Of a stretch of DNA of 64,000 bases, positions 32,301 through 39,780 are shown piece by piece (position 1 is the stretch's first letter; each line of letters opens with the position of its first letter). Source of the stretch: Hamadaea flava. GTDB taxonomy: Bacteria; Actinomycetota; Actinomycetes; Mycobacteriales; Micromonosporaceae. The notes under the pieces were generated by a model that did no database searches, was not told where the DNA came from, and saw only the letters and a program-made list of their open reading frames with translations. A program made the translations under genes and the position numbers. The stretch is taken from positions 4,092,001 through 4,156,000 of the forward strand of contig NZ_JAMZDZ010000001.1 of assembly GCF_024172085.1 (NCBI RefSeq), in the 5' to 3' direction.

Positions 32301-32615
32301 GTGCGGACCGGGTTCGGGCATGCGCCGGCGCAGCTGCCCCAGCCGCAGCCGGACCCGATGGGCCAGCTCACCGGCGGCCTTGCGGGTGAAGGTGAGGCCG
32401 AGGATCTGCTCCGGCCGCACGTGCGAGTTGGCGACCAGCCACAGCACGCGCGCAGCCATGGTCTCGGTCTTGCCCGAGCCCGCGCCCGCCACCACGAGCA
32501 GTGGTGCGACCGGGGCCGAGATGACCCGGGCCTGCTCGTCGGTGGGCCGGGTGAGGCCGAGCCGGGTCGCCAGCTCGTGCGGGGTGAACCGGGGACCGGA
32601 GTCGAACAGGCTCAC
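29370..32615 (-). CDS. adnB: AdnB, helicase-nuclease subunit
   Basis: About 1081 residues. N-terminal SF1A helicase: RPTDEQARVISAPVAPLLVV, VVAGAGSGKTETMAARV (Walker A), VVLLDEYQDTSHAQVVLL (DExx), AVGDPGQSIYGWRGA and LLTAHAAKGLEWDLVAVAGL. A C-terminal RecB-family nuclease follows with GRMDAVFAEPDGTYDVVDWKTG, which contains the D..D-x-K residues. In mycobacteria AdnA and AdnB form the heterodimer that resects double-strand breaks. GTG at 32615 overlaps the adnA stop (GTGA), so the two are coupled. The length fits the mycobacterial protein (about 1100). Confidence 0.93.
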   Translation of the reverse strand: MSLFDSGPRFTPHELATRLGLTRPTDEQARVISAPVAPLLVVAGAGSGKTETMAARVLWLVANSHVRPEQILGLTFTRKAAGELAHRVRLRLGQLRRRMPEPGPHRGAGEPTISTYHSFAARIVAEHGLRAGFEPSARLLSQAAAWQLADEVVAAYDGDMSAVDKAKSTVTKAVLDLAAEMAEHLVGPDELSAWTGRFSAELTGLPGRVYAPVQALLATQRARLALMPMIRLYAQRKAALEAMDFGDQLSRAARVARDHPEVGAIERQRFTVVLLDEYQDTSHAQVVLLRSLFGGGHPVTAVGDPGQSIYGWRGASAGTLDRFPDDFRQAGGGPATAMALSRSFRNRQQILHVANAVSEPLRQRGARVTALRGDGRTGFVHCALTQTTQDEAEWIARRIDEIWQEVADEAERANVTAPPPTTAVLVRVRAQIEPIEQALRARGLPVEVVGLGGLLDTPEVRDVVCTLRVLADPADGASLLRMLTGPRWRIGPRDLVALHRRSRKIAADRRGDPEPVVTDRLDEAALSEALDDLGDPAAYSTHGYIRFRRYAKELAELRQHLDQPLPDLISEIERASGLEVEVLLRGGESALSRAHLDAFGDVAARFAAETEGATLSAFLAYLRAAEEEERGLAPGEVEVVEGAVQLLTAHAAKGLEWDLVAVAGLTQGVWPGKTKNSDHYLDGLGVLPFPLRGDHDGLPALAVPTGADADQKALRDAVEKFRAEWGEHDEREERRLAYVAVTRPRRWLLASGAWWGDGVRPRGPSPFLAEVAELCRQGDGIVEVWAPPPGPDETNPALGATAEIEWPQDPLGRRRPVVAAAGELVRSYLDVTGDGLSRIGRQAERKVSGFADEQAQRWGHEVELLLAERALQRRTGNVIEVPVPRQLSVSQLVMLRRDPRDLARSLRRPLPHRPNPYARRGTAFHLWLEQRFGADRLLDVDELPGSADADAADDERLAALQEAFLAGEWAERTPAEVEVPFATVLGGVVVRGRMDAVFAEPDGTYDVVDWKTGGRPAGLAATAASVQLAAYRLAWASLAGVPVAKVRAAFYYVADKVTVRPVDLLDEAGLIELIAGLPEAG

Positions 32616-35600
32616 GGCTCCACCACCTGCCGCCCCTTGCCGGAGACCGGGCAGCTCGGCCGGACCGGGCAGACCCGGCACTTGTCGTTGGCCTTCGCCA
32701 CGAAGGTCGACGCGGCCATGGTCGCGCCCGTCTTGCGGACCATCTCGGCGGCCCACTCCGGGTTCTCGACCACGCCGATCGCCTCCTGGATCTGCTCCCG
32801 GGCGTCGCGGCGCTCACCGCCGAGCTGCACCAGGGCCGCGCCGCCGGACTCGGCGCCCTCCTCGAACGCGCCCGCCTCCACCGCGACCTGGTACGCCCCC
32901 AGCTGCGGATGCTCCGGCAGCTCCTGCGCGGTGGCGACCGTGCTGGCCCCAGTCTTGAGGTCGATGACGACGAGCCGGCCCTGGTCGTCGACCTCCAGCC
33001 GGTCCACCCGGCCCTTGAGGTCGATCGGGCGGGCCTCGTCGTCGGTGACCCGGACGAGGAAGTCCCGTTCGATGGAGAGCAGCCGTCGCGGGTTGACCGC
33101 GATCCAGCGAACCAGTTTGTCGATCATCTGCTCGGCCTTGTGCTGCTCCCGGGGGGCGAGCCACTTGGCGGCCAGCTCGATGACGTCGAACCGCTCGTTG
33201 ACGTACTCCATCAGGGCGGCGCGGTCGACGCTCACGTCGTCGGCCAGCATCGCCGCCGCGTGCACGAGGTTGCCGACGCCCTGGGCGAAGCTGTCCGGCG
33301 CCTTGCCGCCGTGCCGTTCGAGCAGCCAACGCAGGCTGCATCGCAACGCGGACTCCATCGTGGACGGTGTGACCACGACGGGATCGCCGTCGTCGGCCAG
33401 CGGCCGGTCGTCCGACAACGGCGGCAGCCCCCACCACTGGTCGGGATCGGCCCCCGGTACGCCCGCCGCCGCCAGCCGGGCCAGCTGCACGGCGGCCGCC
33501 TCCCGCTTCCGAGGCGGCGTACGCGGACTGGTGATGGCGATCCGCAACTCGGCGACCAGGGCGGGCAACGTGAGCGCCCGTGGCGGCTTCTGGACGGGGA
33601 GGTCCTCGGCCTCCTCCGGCTCCCGGTCATCGGCCGCGGCGACGTCCTCGCCGGCCAGCTCATAGAGGAATCGGCTCGGGCGCTCCTCACCGCTGTCCCC
33701 GCCGACCGCTCCGGTGTCGACCGCAGTCACCAGCAGCCGCCGCCGCGCCCGCGTAATCGCGACGTGGAACAACCGCCGTTCCTCGTCGAGCAGCGCCGCC
33801 GACTGGGCGGTCACCACCTCCCGCTGGGTCTCTCCAGCCCGTTCGGCGAGGACGTCCACCAGTTGCTCGGAGCCGAGCAGACTGCCGCGTAGCCGCAGGT
33901 CCGGCCAGATGCCTTCCTGCACCCCGGCGACCACGACGACATCCCACTCGAGCCCTTTCGCGGCGTGCGCGGTGAGGAGGCGTACCGCCTCGCCCCGGTC
34001 GGCGTTGGGCGCGAGGCTGTCCGCCGGAAGCTGCTGACTCAGCACGTGTTCGAGGAACGTGTCGAGCTTCGCGCCCGGCAGCCGGTCGGTGAACCGGGCG
34101 GCCGCGTCGAACAGCACCACGACGGCGTCGAGATCCCGGTCGGCGCCCTCAGCCCGCCGTCGCTGATCCGGCCCACTCGCCGGGGTAGTGGCCAGCGCGG
34201 CCCAGCGCTCGGCCAAACCACTGGCCCGCCACACGTTCCAGAGCACGTCCTCGGCGGTCGCACCGGGGCGGGCCGCGGTCTCCCGGCCGGTCGCCAGCAG
34301 CTGCGCGATCCGGCTGGCCGGGGCGGCCCATCTCTTGTCGATCACGGCCAACTCGGTCGGATCACGAAGGGCGTCGACCAGCAGTTCCCCGCTCGGCCGG
34401 GGGTCGCCGGCGGCATGGGCCAAGGCGCGCAAACCTTGGCGCAGCTTGCGCTCCCCGAACGGGTCGGCCCCGCCCAACGGCGAATGCAGCAGCGCGACCG
34501 CCGTCTCCTCAGTCAAGTCCTCCGGCTTGAGCGCGCAGCGGAGCAAGGTGAGGAACGGGCGTACGGCAGGCTGCTCGTGCAGGGGCAGATCCTCGGCGAG
34601 CACCACCGTCGGCACCCCGGCCTGACGCAGCCCACGCTGGAGACTGACCAGCTGCACCGCGGTGGACCGCTGGATCACCGCCATCTTCGACCAGCTCACA
34701 CCGTCGACCAGATGGGCCTCGCGGAGCCGATGCGCGATGTACGCCGCCTCGCTCGCCACGCTGCGAAGGCTCACCACCTCCACCGCCCTCTCCTGCAGAT
34801 CACGGTTACGCAGGGGTCGGTGGCCGTTTTTAGGCTGCGGATCCGTGATCTGCCGCTCAACGACAGCGGCGGTAGGCGGGGAGACGGCAGGTATGACGCG
34901 GCGGTGGGACACGCCGACGCCGGCCGAGGCGCGAAGGCGTACGGAGATCCGGGCGGCTGCGCCGAGGAGCGCCTCCGGCGCCCGGTGATTCACCCCGAGC
35001 AGTTGCACCGGCGCGTCCGATCCGTCCACCCGGGGGAAGCTCGCTGGGAACCTGCCGACGAGGGCCGGATCGGATCCCCGGAAGGCGAAGGTCGACGAGT
35101 CGGGGTCGGCCAGGGCGACGACGGTCGCCCCGCCCCCGGCCACGAGTTCGAGCAGCTCGACCTGGGCGGGGTCGGTGTCGGCGTACTCGTCGACGTAGAC
35201 CGCCCGCAGCCGGCGTCGTTCAGCCGCCAACCGAGCGGGGTCATCACGCAACATCGCCGCCGCCGCCCGCACCAACTCGGCCGGGTCGTACGCCGCCGAA
35301 CTCCGGGTCGTCGTCTCCCGCAGTGCCAAGACCTGCTCGTACTCGCCGAGGAATTCGGCCGCCGCCAGCCAGTCGGCCCGGCCGTGGCGTACGCCGCGCT
35401 CGTGCAGCCCGTTCGGGCCGAGCCCGCGTTCCGCCGCCCGTTGCAGCAGGTCCCGAAGCTGTTCGGCGAAGGCCCGCGTACGCAGCGCGGGGCGTACGTC
35501 GTCGGGCCAGGCGACCTCGCCGTCCTCCAGCAGTTCCCGGATGACGAGGTCTTGTTCAGGCCCGGTGAGCAGCCGGGGTGCGGGCTCGCCTCGCGTCGCG

Positions 35601-35944
35601 GCCGCGGCCCGCAGCAGGCCGAAGGCGTAACCGTGGAAGGTCCGGACCATCGGTTCGCGGATGACGCGGCGCTCGGCGACGGCGCTGACCCGGGCTTCGA
35701 TCCGCCGGCGCAGCGACATGGCGGCCCGCCGCCCGAACGTCAGAATCAGTACGCCTTCCGGATCGTCGCCGTCGGCGATGCGCGTGGCGACCGATTCGAC
35801 GAGCACGGTGGTCTTCCCCGTCCCCGGACCGCCCAGGACGAGCAGCGGACCCTCCCGATGGGCGACCACGCGAGCCTGCGCCTCATCGAGCACGGGCGCG
35901 CCGGCGGTGGCGGCCGCGGGCCGCACCAGCCGAAACGTGCTCAT
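32612..35944 (-). CDS. adnA: AdnA, helicase-nuclease subunit carrying an inserted palindromic element
   Basis: About 1110 residues from the ATG at 35944. Helicase motifs include VLGGPGTGKTTVLVESV (Walker A, residues 36-46) and VYVDEYADTDPAQVELLEL. The C-terminal nuclease has GRVDRLEVDDQGRLVVIDLKTG, plus four iron-sulfur cysteines: one in ALRCSLRWLLERHGG and three in CRVCPVRPSCPV. Residues about 365-384 (QITDPQPKNGHRPLRNRDLQ) are encoded by a 59-bp palindromic repeat also found at 36043 and 43982. They fall in a linker between helicase subdomains. It is the first gene of the adnAB operon. Mycobacterial AdnA is about 1055 residues. Confidence 0.92.
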   Translation of the reverse strand: MSTFRLVRPAAATAGAPVLDEAQARVVAHREGPLLVLGGPGTGKTTVLVESVATRIADGDDPEGVLILTFGRRAAMSLRRRIEARVSAVAERRVIREPMVRTFHGYAFGLLRAAAATRGEPAPRLLTGPEQDLVIRELLEDGEVAWPDDVRPALRTRAFAEQLRDLLQRAAERGLGPNGLHERGVRHGRADWLAAAEFLGEYEQVLALRETTTRSSAAYDPAELVRAAAAMLRDDPARLAAERRRLRAVYVDEYADTDPAQVELLELVAGGGATVVALADPDSSTFAFRGSDPALVGRFPASFPRVDGSDAPVQLLGVNHRAPEALLGAAARISVRLRASAGVGVSHRRVIPAVSPPTAAVVERQITDPQPKNGHRPLRNRDLQERAVEVVSLRSVASEAAYIAHRLREAHLVDGVSWSKMAVIQRSTAVQLVSLQRGLRQAGVPTVVLAEDLPLHEQPAVRPFLTLLRCALKPEDLTEETAVALLHSPLGGADPFGERKLRQGLRALAHAAGDPRPSGELLVDALRDPTELAVIDKRWAAPASRIAQLLATGRETAARPGATAEDVLWNVWRASGLAERWAALATTPASGPDQRRRAEGADRDLDAVVVLFDAAARFTDRLPGAKLDTFLEHVLSQQLPADSLAPNADRGEAVRLLTAHAAKGLEWDVVVVAGVQEGIWPDLRLRGSLLGSEQLVDVLAERAGETQREVVTAQSAALLDEERRLFHVAITRARRRLLVTAVDTGAVGGDSGEERPSRFLYELAGEDVAAADDREPEEAEDLPVQKPPRALTLPALVAELRIAITSPRTPPRKREAAAVQLARLAAAGVPGADPDQWWGLPPLSDDRPLADDGDPVVVTPSTMESALRCSLRWLLERHGGKAPDSFAQGVGNLVHAAAMLADDVSVDRAALMEYVNERFDVIELAAKWLAPREQHKAEQMIDKLVRWIAVNPRRLLSIERDFLVRVTDDEARPIDLKGRVDRLEVDDQGRLVVIDLKTGASTVATAQELPEHPQLGAYQVAVEAGAFEEGAESGGAALVQLGGERRDAREQIQEAIGVVENPEWAAEMVRKTGATMAASTFVAKANDKCRVCPVRPSCPVSGKGRQVVEP
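34795..34853 (-). repeat. 59-bp palindromic element, copy P1 (inside adnA)
   Basis: GCAGATCACGG at 34795-34805 pairs exactly with CCGTGATCTGC at 34843-34853. A second inner pair is CGCAG/CTGCG. On the minus strand it matches P3 base for base at its ends: a first 12-base arm GCAGATCACGGA and a last 18-base arm TGCGTAACCGTGATCTGC. It is read in frame by adnA as QITD...RNRDL. Confidence 0.92.
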
Positions 35945-36042
35945 GGCTCGCCGGGTCACGGCTATATGCAACCACGGCGGTGCGACGCGCCGACGGACCC
36001 CGGCCCGCCGTCGCCGCCGCGCCCGGCATTCGGGGTCCTCAT

Positions 36043-36101
36043 GCAGATCACGGTCACGCATGCCTCAGCCAGCCAAGATCGCCTGCGTAACCCTGATCCG
36101 C
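36043..36101 (+). repeat. 59-bp palindromic element, copy P2 (upstream of adnA)
   Basis: It starts GCAGATCACGG and ends TGCGTAACCCTGATCCGC, two changes from P1/P3, with the same 59-bp length and a different middle. It is about 100 bp upstream of the adnA start in the 353-bp gap 35945-36297. That gap holds no convincing gene. It also contains the exact inverted repeat CCGATCGGCCC (36162-36172) / GGGCCGATCGG (36189-36199), possibly a terminator for the DUF3152 gene on the minus strand. Confidence 0.85.
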
Positions 36102-36297
36102 AGCGAAAAGGCCGCCCCGACAAGGCGGGCGAAAGGGGCAAAGGAGGAATCGCGCAAAAGCCCGATCGGCCCAGGCATGGCGGAGACCGGGCCGATCGGA
36201 CCTATGACATCCAATAGCACTCCGGAATCGGTTACAAGACCTTCAGGCCAACTGATTCCGTCGTCGCAGGAAGAATCCGTTGAACCCGCCCGTGTCG

Positions 36298-37020
36298 TCA
36301 GCGCGACTGCGGGTACGGCCAGGCGTTCGGGACGCACCCGTCCAGGCCGTAGTACTGCGGCATCATCGCTGGCGCCGGTCGGCCCCGGCCGGGACAGCCC
36401 GCGTGCCCGAACCCGAGAAAGTGGCCGACCTCATGGTTGACCACGAGGTGCTGATAGTCCCGGAGACGGCCGGCGTACGGGGGGATCGCAAGCAACCAGC
36501 GGCGCAGGTTGATCACCACATTGCCGCCGGCTCGGCAGGAGACCTCGCCGCTCGTCTGGATGCCGGCCGCGCCGCAGATCTTGTCGACCGTCGCGGGCGT
36601 CGCCAGCTTCACCACGAAATGGTGCGGCTCGCCCGGCCCGACCCGCCGGAAACCCCAGCGGCCGCGGGCGGTCCAGCTCCGCGGATCGGCTAACGTCGCC
36701 TCGACCGCGGTCGCGAAATCGGCGGCGGCCAGCCCCGCACCGGTCTCGACCGCGACCTGGTAGGCGTGCACGAGGCCACGGCCCACCACCGGACCGTCGC
36801 CCGGCGCGATCACGAACTTCCCGGTCCCGCTCTTCGGCCCACCCGAGGTCTGGCGGGCCGCCACGGTCACCACCGGCGCCGCGGCAGACCGGCTCTTCTC
36901 CACCACGGGTACGCCAGACGCACTTTCCGGATTCCGGGCGCGGCCGGCGGCGTACCCGAGGAATGCGAGAAGGACCAGCGCGAACAGGGCGAGAGCCAGC
37001 GCGCGGGACTTGTCAGTCAC
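36298..37020 (-). CDS. Secreted DUF3152 metalloprotease-like protein
   Basis: 240 residues. An N-terminal hydrophobic segment (ALALALFALVLLAFLGYAAG, about residues 6-25) is a signal anchor without an obvious cleavage site. The rest is DUF3152, with the zincin motif NHEVGHFLGFGHAGCPG, which has the full HExxHxxGxxH of metzincins, followed by a met-turn-like PAMMPQYY. Two cysteine pairs probably form disulfides. Proteolytic activity is likely from the motif but untested for the family as far as I know. The start is GTG at 37020, overlapping the small gene upstream by eight bases. Confidence 0.88.
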   Translation of the reverse strand: MTDKSRALALALFALVLLAFLGYAAGRARNPESASGVPVVEKSRSAAAPVVTVAARQTSGGPKSGTGKFVIAPGDGPVVGRGLVHAYQVAVETGAGLAAADFATAVEATLADPRSWTARGRWGFRRVGPGEPHHFVVKLATPATVDKICGAAGIQTSGEVSCRAGGNVVINLRRWLLAIPPYAGRLRDYQHLVVNHEVGHFLGFGHAGCPGRGRPAPAMMPQYYGLDGCVPNAWPYPQSR

Positions 37021-37141
37021 GCGGCTCGGGCTCGGCGGGGGTTTCGACCGGCACGGCCGGGATGCGACGCTGCGCGACGACGACGCGGATGCGCTGCCGC
37101 ATGGCCGCGCGCCGCTTCAGCATTTCGGTCCGGCTCAGCAC
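37013..37141 (-). CDS. 42-residue basic peptide upstream of DUF3152
   Basis: GTG at 37141 with GGAGGGG six bases upstream, and the stop overlaps the DUF3152 start by eight bases, so the two are likely translationally coupled. The product starts MLSRTEMLKRRAAMRQRIR, a basic amphipathic helix, and ends in an acidic PVETPAEPEPRD tail. No family is recognised. It could simply feed ribosomes to the next gene. The 112-bp divergent gap to the LOG gene contains an AAAGCGG/CCGCTTT inverted repeat. Confidence 0.5.
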   Translation of the reverse strand: MLSRTEMLKRRAAMRQRIRVVVAQRRIPAVPVETPAEPEPRD

Positions 37142-37253
37142 TCTCGTCCCCTCCACCGCCAGGCTGTACCCATTTAAAGCGGTCGGCAACCGCTTTTGGT
37201 TGCCCGACGCGCCGGATGCGGTTAGCTGACACTTAGCGGGATAAGTTCTTGAG

Positions 37254-37988
37254 ATGAGCAACCGAGAACGCCACTCCGGAGCAGTGACCCTCCGCGGCTC
37301 GGTGACCCGGTCGAGCACCGCTGACCAGGCGTTGCTCGACTCGCGCGGCCGGCCCGACTGGAAGACCAAGGACGCGTGGCGGACGCTGCGCATCCTCAGC
37401 GAATTCGTCGAAGGCTTCGAGACGATGGCGGACCTGCCCCCGTCGGTCAGCGTCTTCGGATCCGCGCGCAGCGCAGAGAACAGCGCCGAATGCCGACTGG
37501 GCTACGAACTGGGCGGCGCACTCGCCCGCGCCGGTTATGCAGTCATCACCGGGGGCGGGCCCGGCGTGATGGAAGCGGCGAACAAAGGCGTCGCCGAAGC
37601 CGGCGGCCTGTCCGTCGGCCTCGGCATCGAGCTGCCGTTCGAGCAGGGCCTCAACGACTGGGTCGAACTGGGCATCGACTTCCGCTACTTCTTCGTGCGC
37701 AAGACCATGTTCGTGAAGTACGCCCAAGGCTTCGTCGTCCTCCCCGGCGGATACGGCACGATGGACGAACTGTTCGAGGCGCTCACCCTGGTCCAGACCC
37801 GGAAGGTGACACAGTTCCCGGTCGTGCTGATGGGGACGTCGTACTGGGGCGGTCTGATCGACTGGCTGCGTACGACGATGCTCGGCGAGGGGAAGATCAG
37901 CAAGGAGGACCTCGACCTCATGATGCTGACGGACGACGTCGACGAGGCCGTCAACCACATCGTGAACACCAGCGAAACCGCCCCCTAG
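37254..37988 (+). CDS. LOG-family (TIGR00730) Rossmann-fold protein
   Basis: 244 residues. The lysine-decarboxylase-like/LOG motifs are intact: ITGGGPGVMEAANKG and, further on, VVLPGGYGTMDELFEALTL (PGGxGTxxE). LOG enzymes cleave nucleoside 5'-monophosphates, releasing the base from ribose 5-phosphate; the plant-hormone role is one case. The N-terminal 60 residues (RGSVTRSSTADQALLDSRG) are the extension common in actinobacterial homologues. It is followed 41 bp later by copy C of the 57-bp repeat. Confidence 0.9.
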   Translation: MSNRERHSGAVTLRGSVTRSSTADQALLDSRGRPDWKTKDAWRTLRILSEFVEGFETMADLPPSVSVFGSARSAENSAECRLGYELGGALARAGYAVITGGGPGVMEAANKGVAEAGGLSVGLGIELPFEQGLNDWVELGIDFRYFFVRKTMFVKYAQGFVVLPGGYGTMDELFEALTLVQTRKVTQFPVVLMGTSYWGGLIDWLRTTMLGEGKISKEDLDLMMLTDDVDEAVNHIVNTSETAP

Positions 37989-38029
37989 CCCGACTCCCTC
38001 TCCCCCACGCCCCCCGTTGTTTTCCGCGT

Positions 38030-38086
38030 GATCATGAACTAACGGTCGTGATCGACCGGTGTGTCGTGTCCCTGCGACCCTGATCG
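38030..38086 (+). repeat. 57-bp intergenic repeat, copy C
   Basis: It starts GATCATGAACT, continues with AAC, then GGTCGTGATCGACC and GGTGTGTCGTGTCC, and ends with TGATC. It is almost identical to copy B at 39700-39756 in inverted orientation, so the pair flanks the DUF4407 gene. It lies 41 bp past the stop of the LOG gene in that gene's direction. Confidence 0.92.
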
Positions 38087-38103
38087 TTCCCACGCCGCCC
38101 TGA

Positions 38104-39597
38104 TCAACGGCGGGTGCCGTCGAGGCGGTCGGCGGCTGCGCTCAGCCGGTCGCCGAGGAATGCCTTGTGCTCCAGCACTTCGAGGTCGATCTCGGCTCGG
38201 CGTTTGCGCAGCACGGCGGCCCGTTCGTCCATCTCGTGGGCCAGATCGTGCTCGAAGGTGGCTTCGGCGTACCGGAGTCGCTGGTCGACGAGGCGGTCGT
38301 AGGTCGTGGTGCCGCCGACGTACTTCACGAGGATCGGCATGCAGTCCACCAAGATGAAGAACAGGCGTACCGCCCAGATCCCCAAGGCCAGCGTGATGTT
38401 CAGCCCCGCCAGCTCGTGCAGCGCACCCAGCCGTTCCAGCAGACCGATCGGACCCTGGTGGCTGCGGGCCTGCTCCACTCGCGCCGCGATCTGCCGACCG
38501 CGCTCCTGCTCGAACGCCGCCTGATTCTGCTGGGCCGCACCTTCTAATGTGGAGATCTGCTGGCCGAGTACGCCGAGCCGGGCGGTGTTCGCCGCGATGC
38601 GGTGCGTCTTGGCGTACTCGTCGGCTTCGCCGCGCAGCCGGTGGCAGTTCGGCCCCTCGCCGACCCGGCCGGTGAGCCCGGCGCCCCTCGTCCCGTTGCA
38701 CTCCCGGCGGGCCAGCTCGTTCAGCTCGGCGTACCGCTTGGCGTCGGCGGTCACCTGCGCCTTGAGCTCGGCCGCGTCCGCGCGTACGGCCGCGAGCTGC
38801 TGGGTCGTGGCGACCGGGGTCTGGCCGAACGAGAGCACGTCGGTCGAAGTGCATCCGGCGGGCGGCGGAGCGTCCGGCGCGGTGGGCGCCGGGTTGCACT
38901 TCTTGAGCCGCCCGGCGAGGTCGGCGAGTTGTGCGGCTCGCTCGTCCCGGATGTGCTGTTCGACGGCCGTCTGGAAGACCCGCAGCACCAGCGGCTCGGC
39001 GATGATGATGCCGAACAGGACCGCCATGCCGATCCGCATGAACAGCACCGGCAGACGTTTGCGGCCCTCGCCGCCGATCCGGCTGGAGACCAGCCAGCGG
39101 TCGACGCTGAGGATGAAGAAGAACCACACCAGGACCGGGATGACGGCCCAGCCGCTGGTGACCCCGACCGCCTGGGTGATCGCGAACCACATCGAGAACG
39201 CGGCGATCGTCGCCGTCCCCAGCACGACGCCGCCGAGCGAGGTGTACCAGGCTCGCTCCTGCGGGGCGTACGCCAGCAGCTTCTCGTCCACTCCGGCCAG
39301 TGCACGCAGGCGCCGGCCCAGGTTGAGCGGCGGCGGCACCGGTACGCGACGCTTCGGCCGCTCCCGGGTCTCCGCGCGTTCCGGCTTCGCCTGCTGCCCT
39401 TGGGTCTCTGAGGCCGCCGACTTCTGGGTCTCTGAGGCTTCCGGCTTCTGGGTCTCTGAGGCTTCCGGCTTCTGGGTCTCTGAGGCTTCCGGCTTCTGGG
39501 TCTCTGAGGCCGCCGACTTCTGGGTCTCTGAGGCTTCCGGCTTCGCCGGGACCTCCACAGTTTCCGGTTCCTCGCCGCGTTCCGCGTTCTCCCCCAT
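38104..39597 (-). CDS. DUF4407 membrane protein with repeat-bearing N terminus
   Basis: About 497 residues. The cytoplasmic N terminus has six 8-residue repeats ending in ASETQK (residues about 18-65), then a basic linker. The DUF4407 core has membrane segments AWYTSLGGVVLGTATIAAF, the following WAVIPVLVWFFFILSVDRWL, and MAVLFGIIIAEPLVLRVF. A long Cys/Ala/Gln-rich coiled region and a last segment (LALGIWAVRLFFILVDCMPILVKY) precede a charged C-terminal helix. Function unknown. ATG at 39597 is chosen for its GAGGGGGAA site; a GTG/ATG at 39633 would add 12 residues. Confidence 0.85.
   Translation of the reverse strand: MGENAERGEEPETVEVPAKPEASETQKSAASETQKPEASETQKPEASETQKPEASETQKSAASETQGQQAKPERAETRERPKRRVPVPPPLNLGRRLRALAGVDEKLLAYAPQERAWYTSLGGVVLGTATIAAFSMWFAITQAVGVTSGWAVIPVLVWFFFILSVDRWLVSSRIGGEGRKRLPVLFMRIGMAVLFGIIIAEPLVLRVFQTAVEQHIRDERAAQLADLAGRLKKCNPAPTAPDAPPPAGCTSTDVLSFGQTPVATTQQLAAVRADAAELKAQVTADAKRYAELNELARRECNGTRGAGLTGRVGEGPNCHRLRGEADEYAKTHRIAANTARLGVLGQQISTLEGAAQQNQAAFEQERGRQIAARVEQARSHQGPIGLLERLGALHELAGLNITLALGIWAVRLFFILVDCMPILVKYVGGTTTYDRLVDQRLRYAEATFEHDLAHEMDERAAVLRKRRAEIDLEVLEHKAFLGDRLSAAADRLDGTRR
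39401..39544. repeat. Six 24-bp tandem repeats in the DUF4407 gene
   Basis: Copies of TGGGTCTCTGAGG(C/G) begin at 39401, 39425, 39449, 39473, 39497 and 39521. Each 24-bp unit encodes eight residues, (PE/SA)ASETQK, so copy-number change keeps the frame. The three central copies are identical. Confidence 0.95.
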
Positions 39598-39699
39598 CGT
39601 TCCCCCTCGTCCGGCGGCCGCAGCGGGCCGCACCGGAGAAGACGCTCAACGACGGTCGATTGGTTGGCGCGACCGTTGTCGATCATCGACCTGCGGGAG

Positions 39700-39756
39700 T
39701 GATCAGGGCCGGGGGGACACGACACACCGGTCGATCACGACCGTTAGTTCATGATC
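39700..39756 (-). repeat. 57-bp intergenic repeat, copy B
   Basis: On the minus strand it reads GATCATGAACTAAC, GGTCGTGATCGACC, GGTGTGTCGTGTCC and then ends TGATCA. It lies 24 bp past the dapE stop in dapE's direction and upstream of the DUF4407 start. The match with copy C extends a few bases beyond (TTTCCGCGT). Confidence 0.92.
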
Positions 39757-39780
39757 ACGCGGAAAACACGGGGCTGGGGG

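Noticed and set aside
36065-36337. Possible 90-codon minus-strand gene upstream of adnA
   Set aside because: It overlaps the DUF3152 3' end and the palindromic element P2, and its C-terminal residues are just the element. There is no ribosome site.
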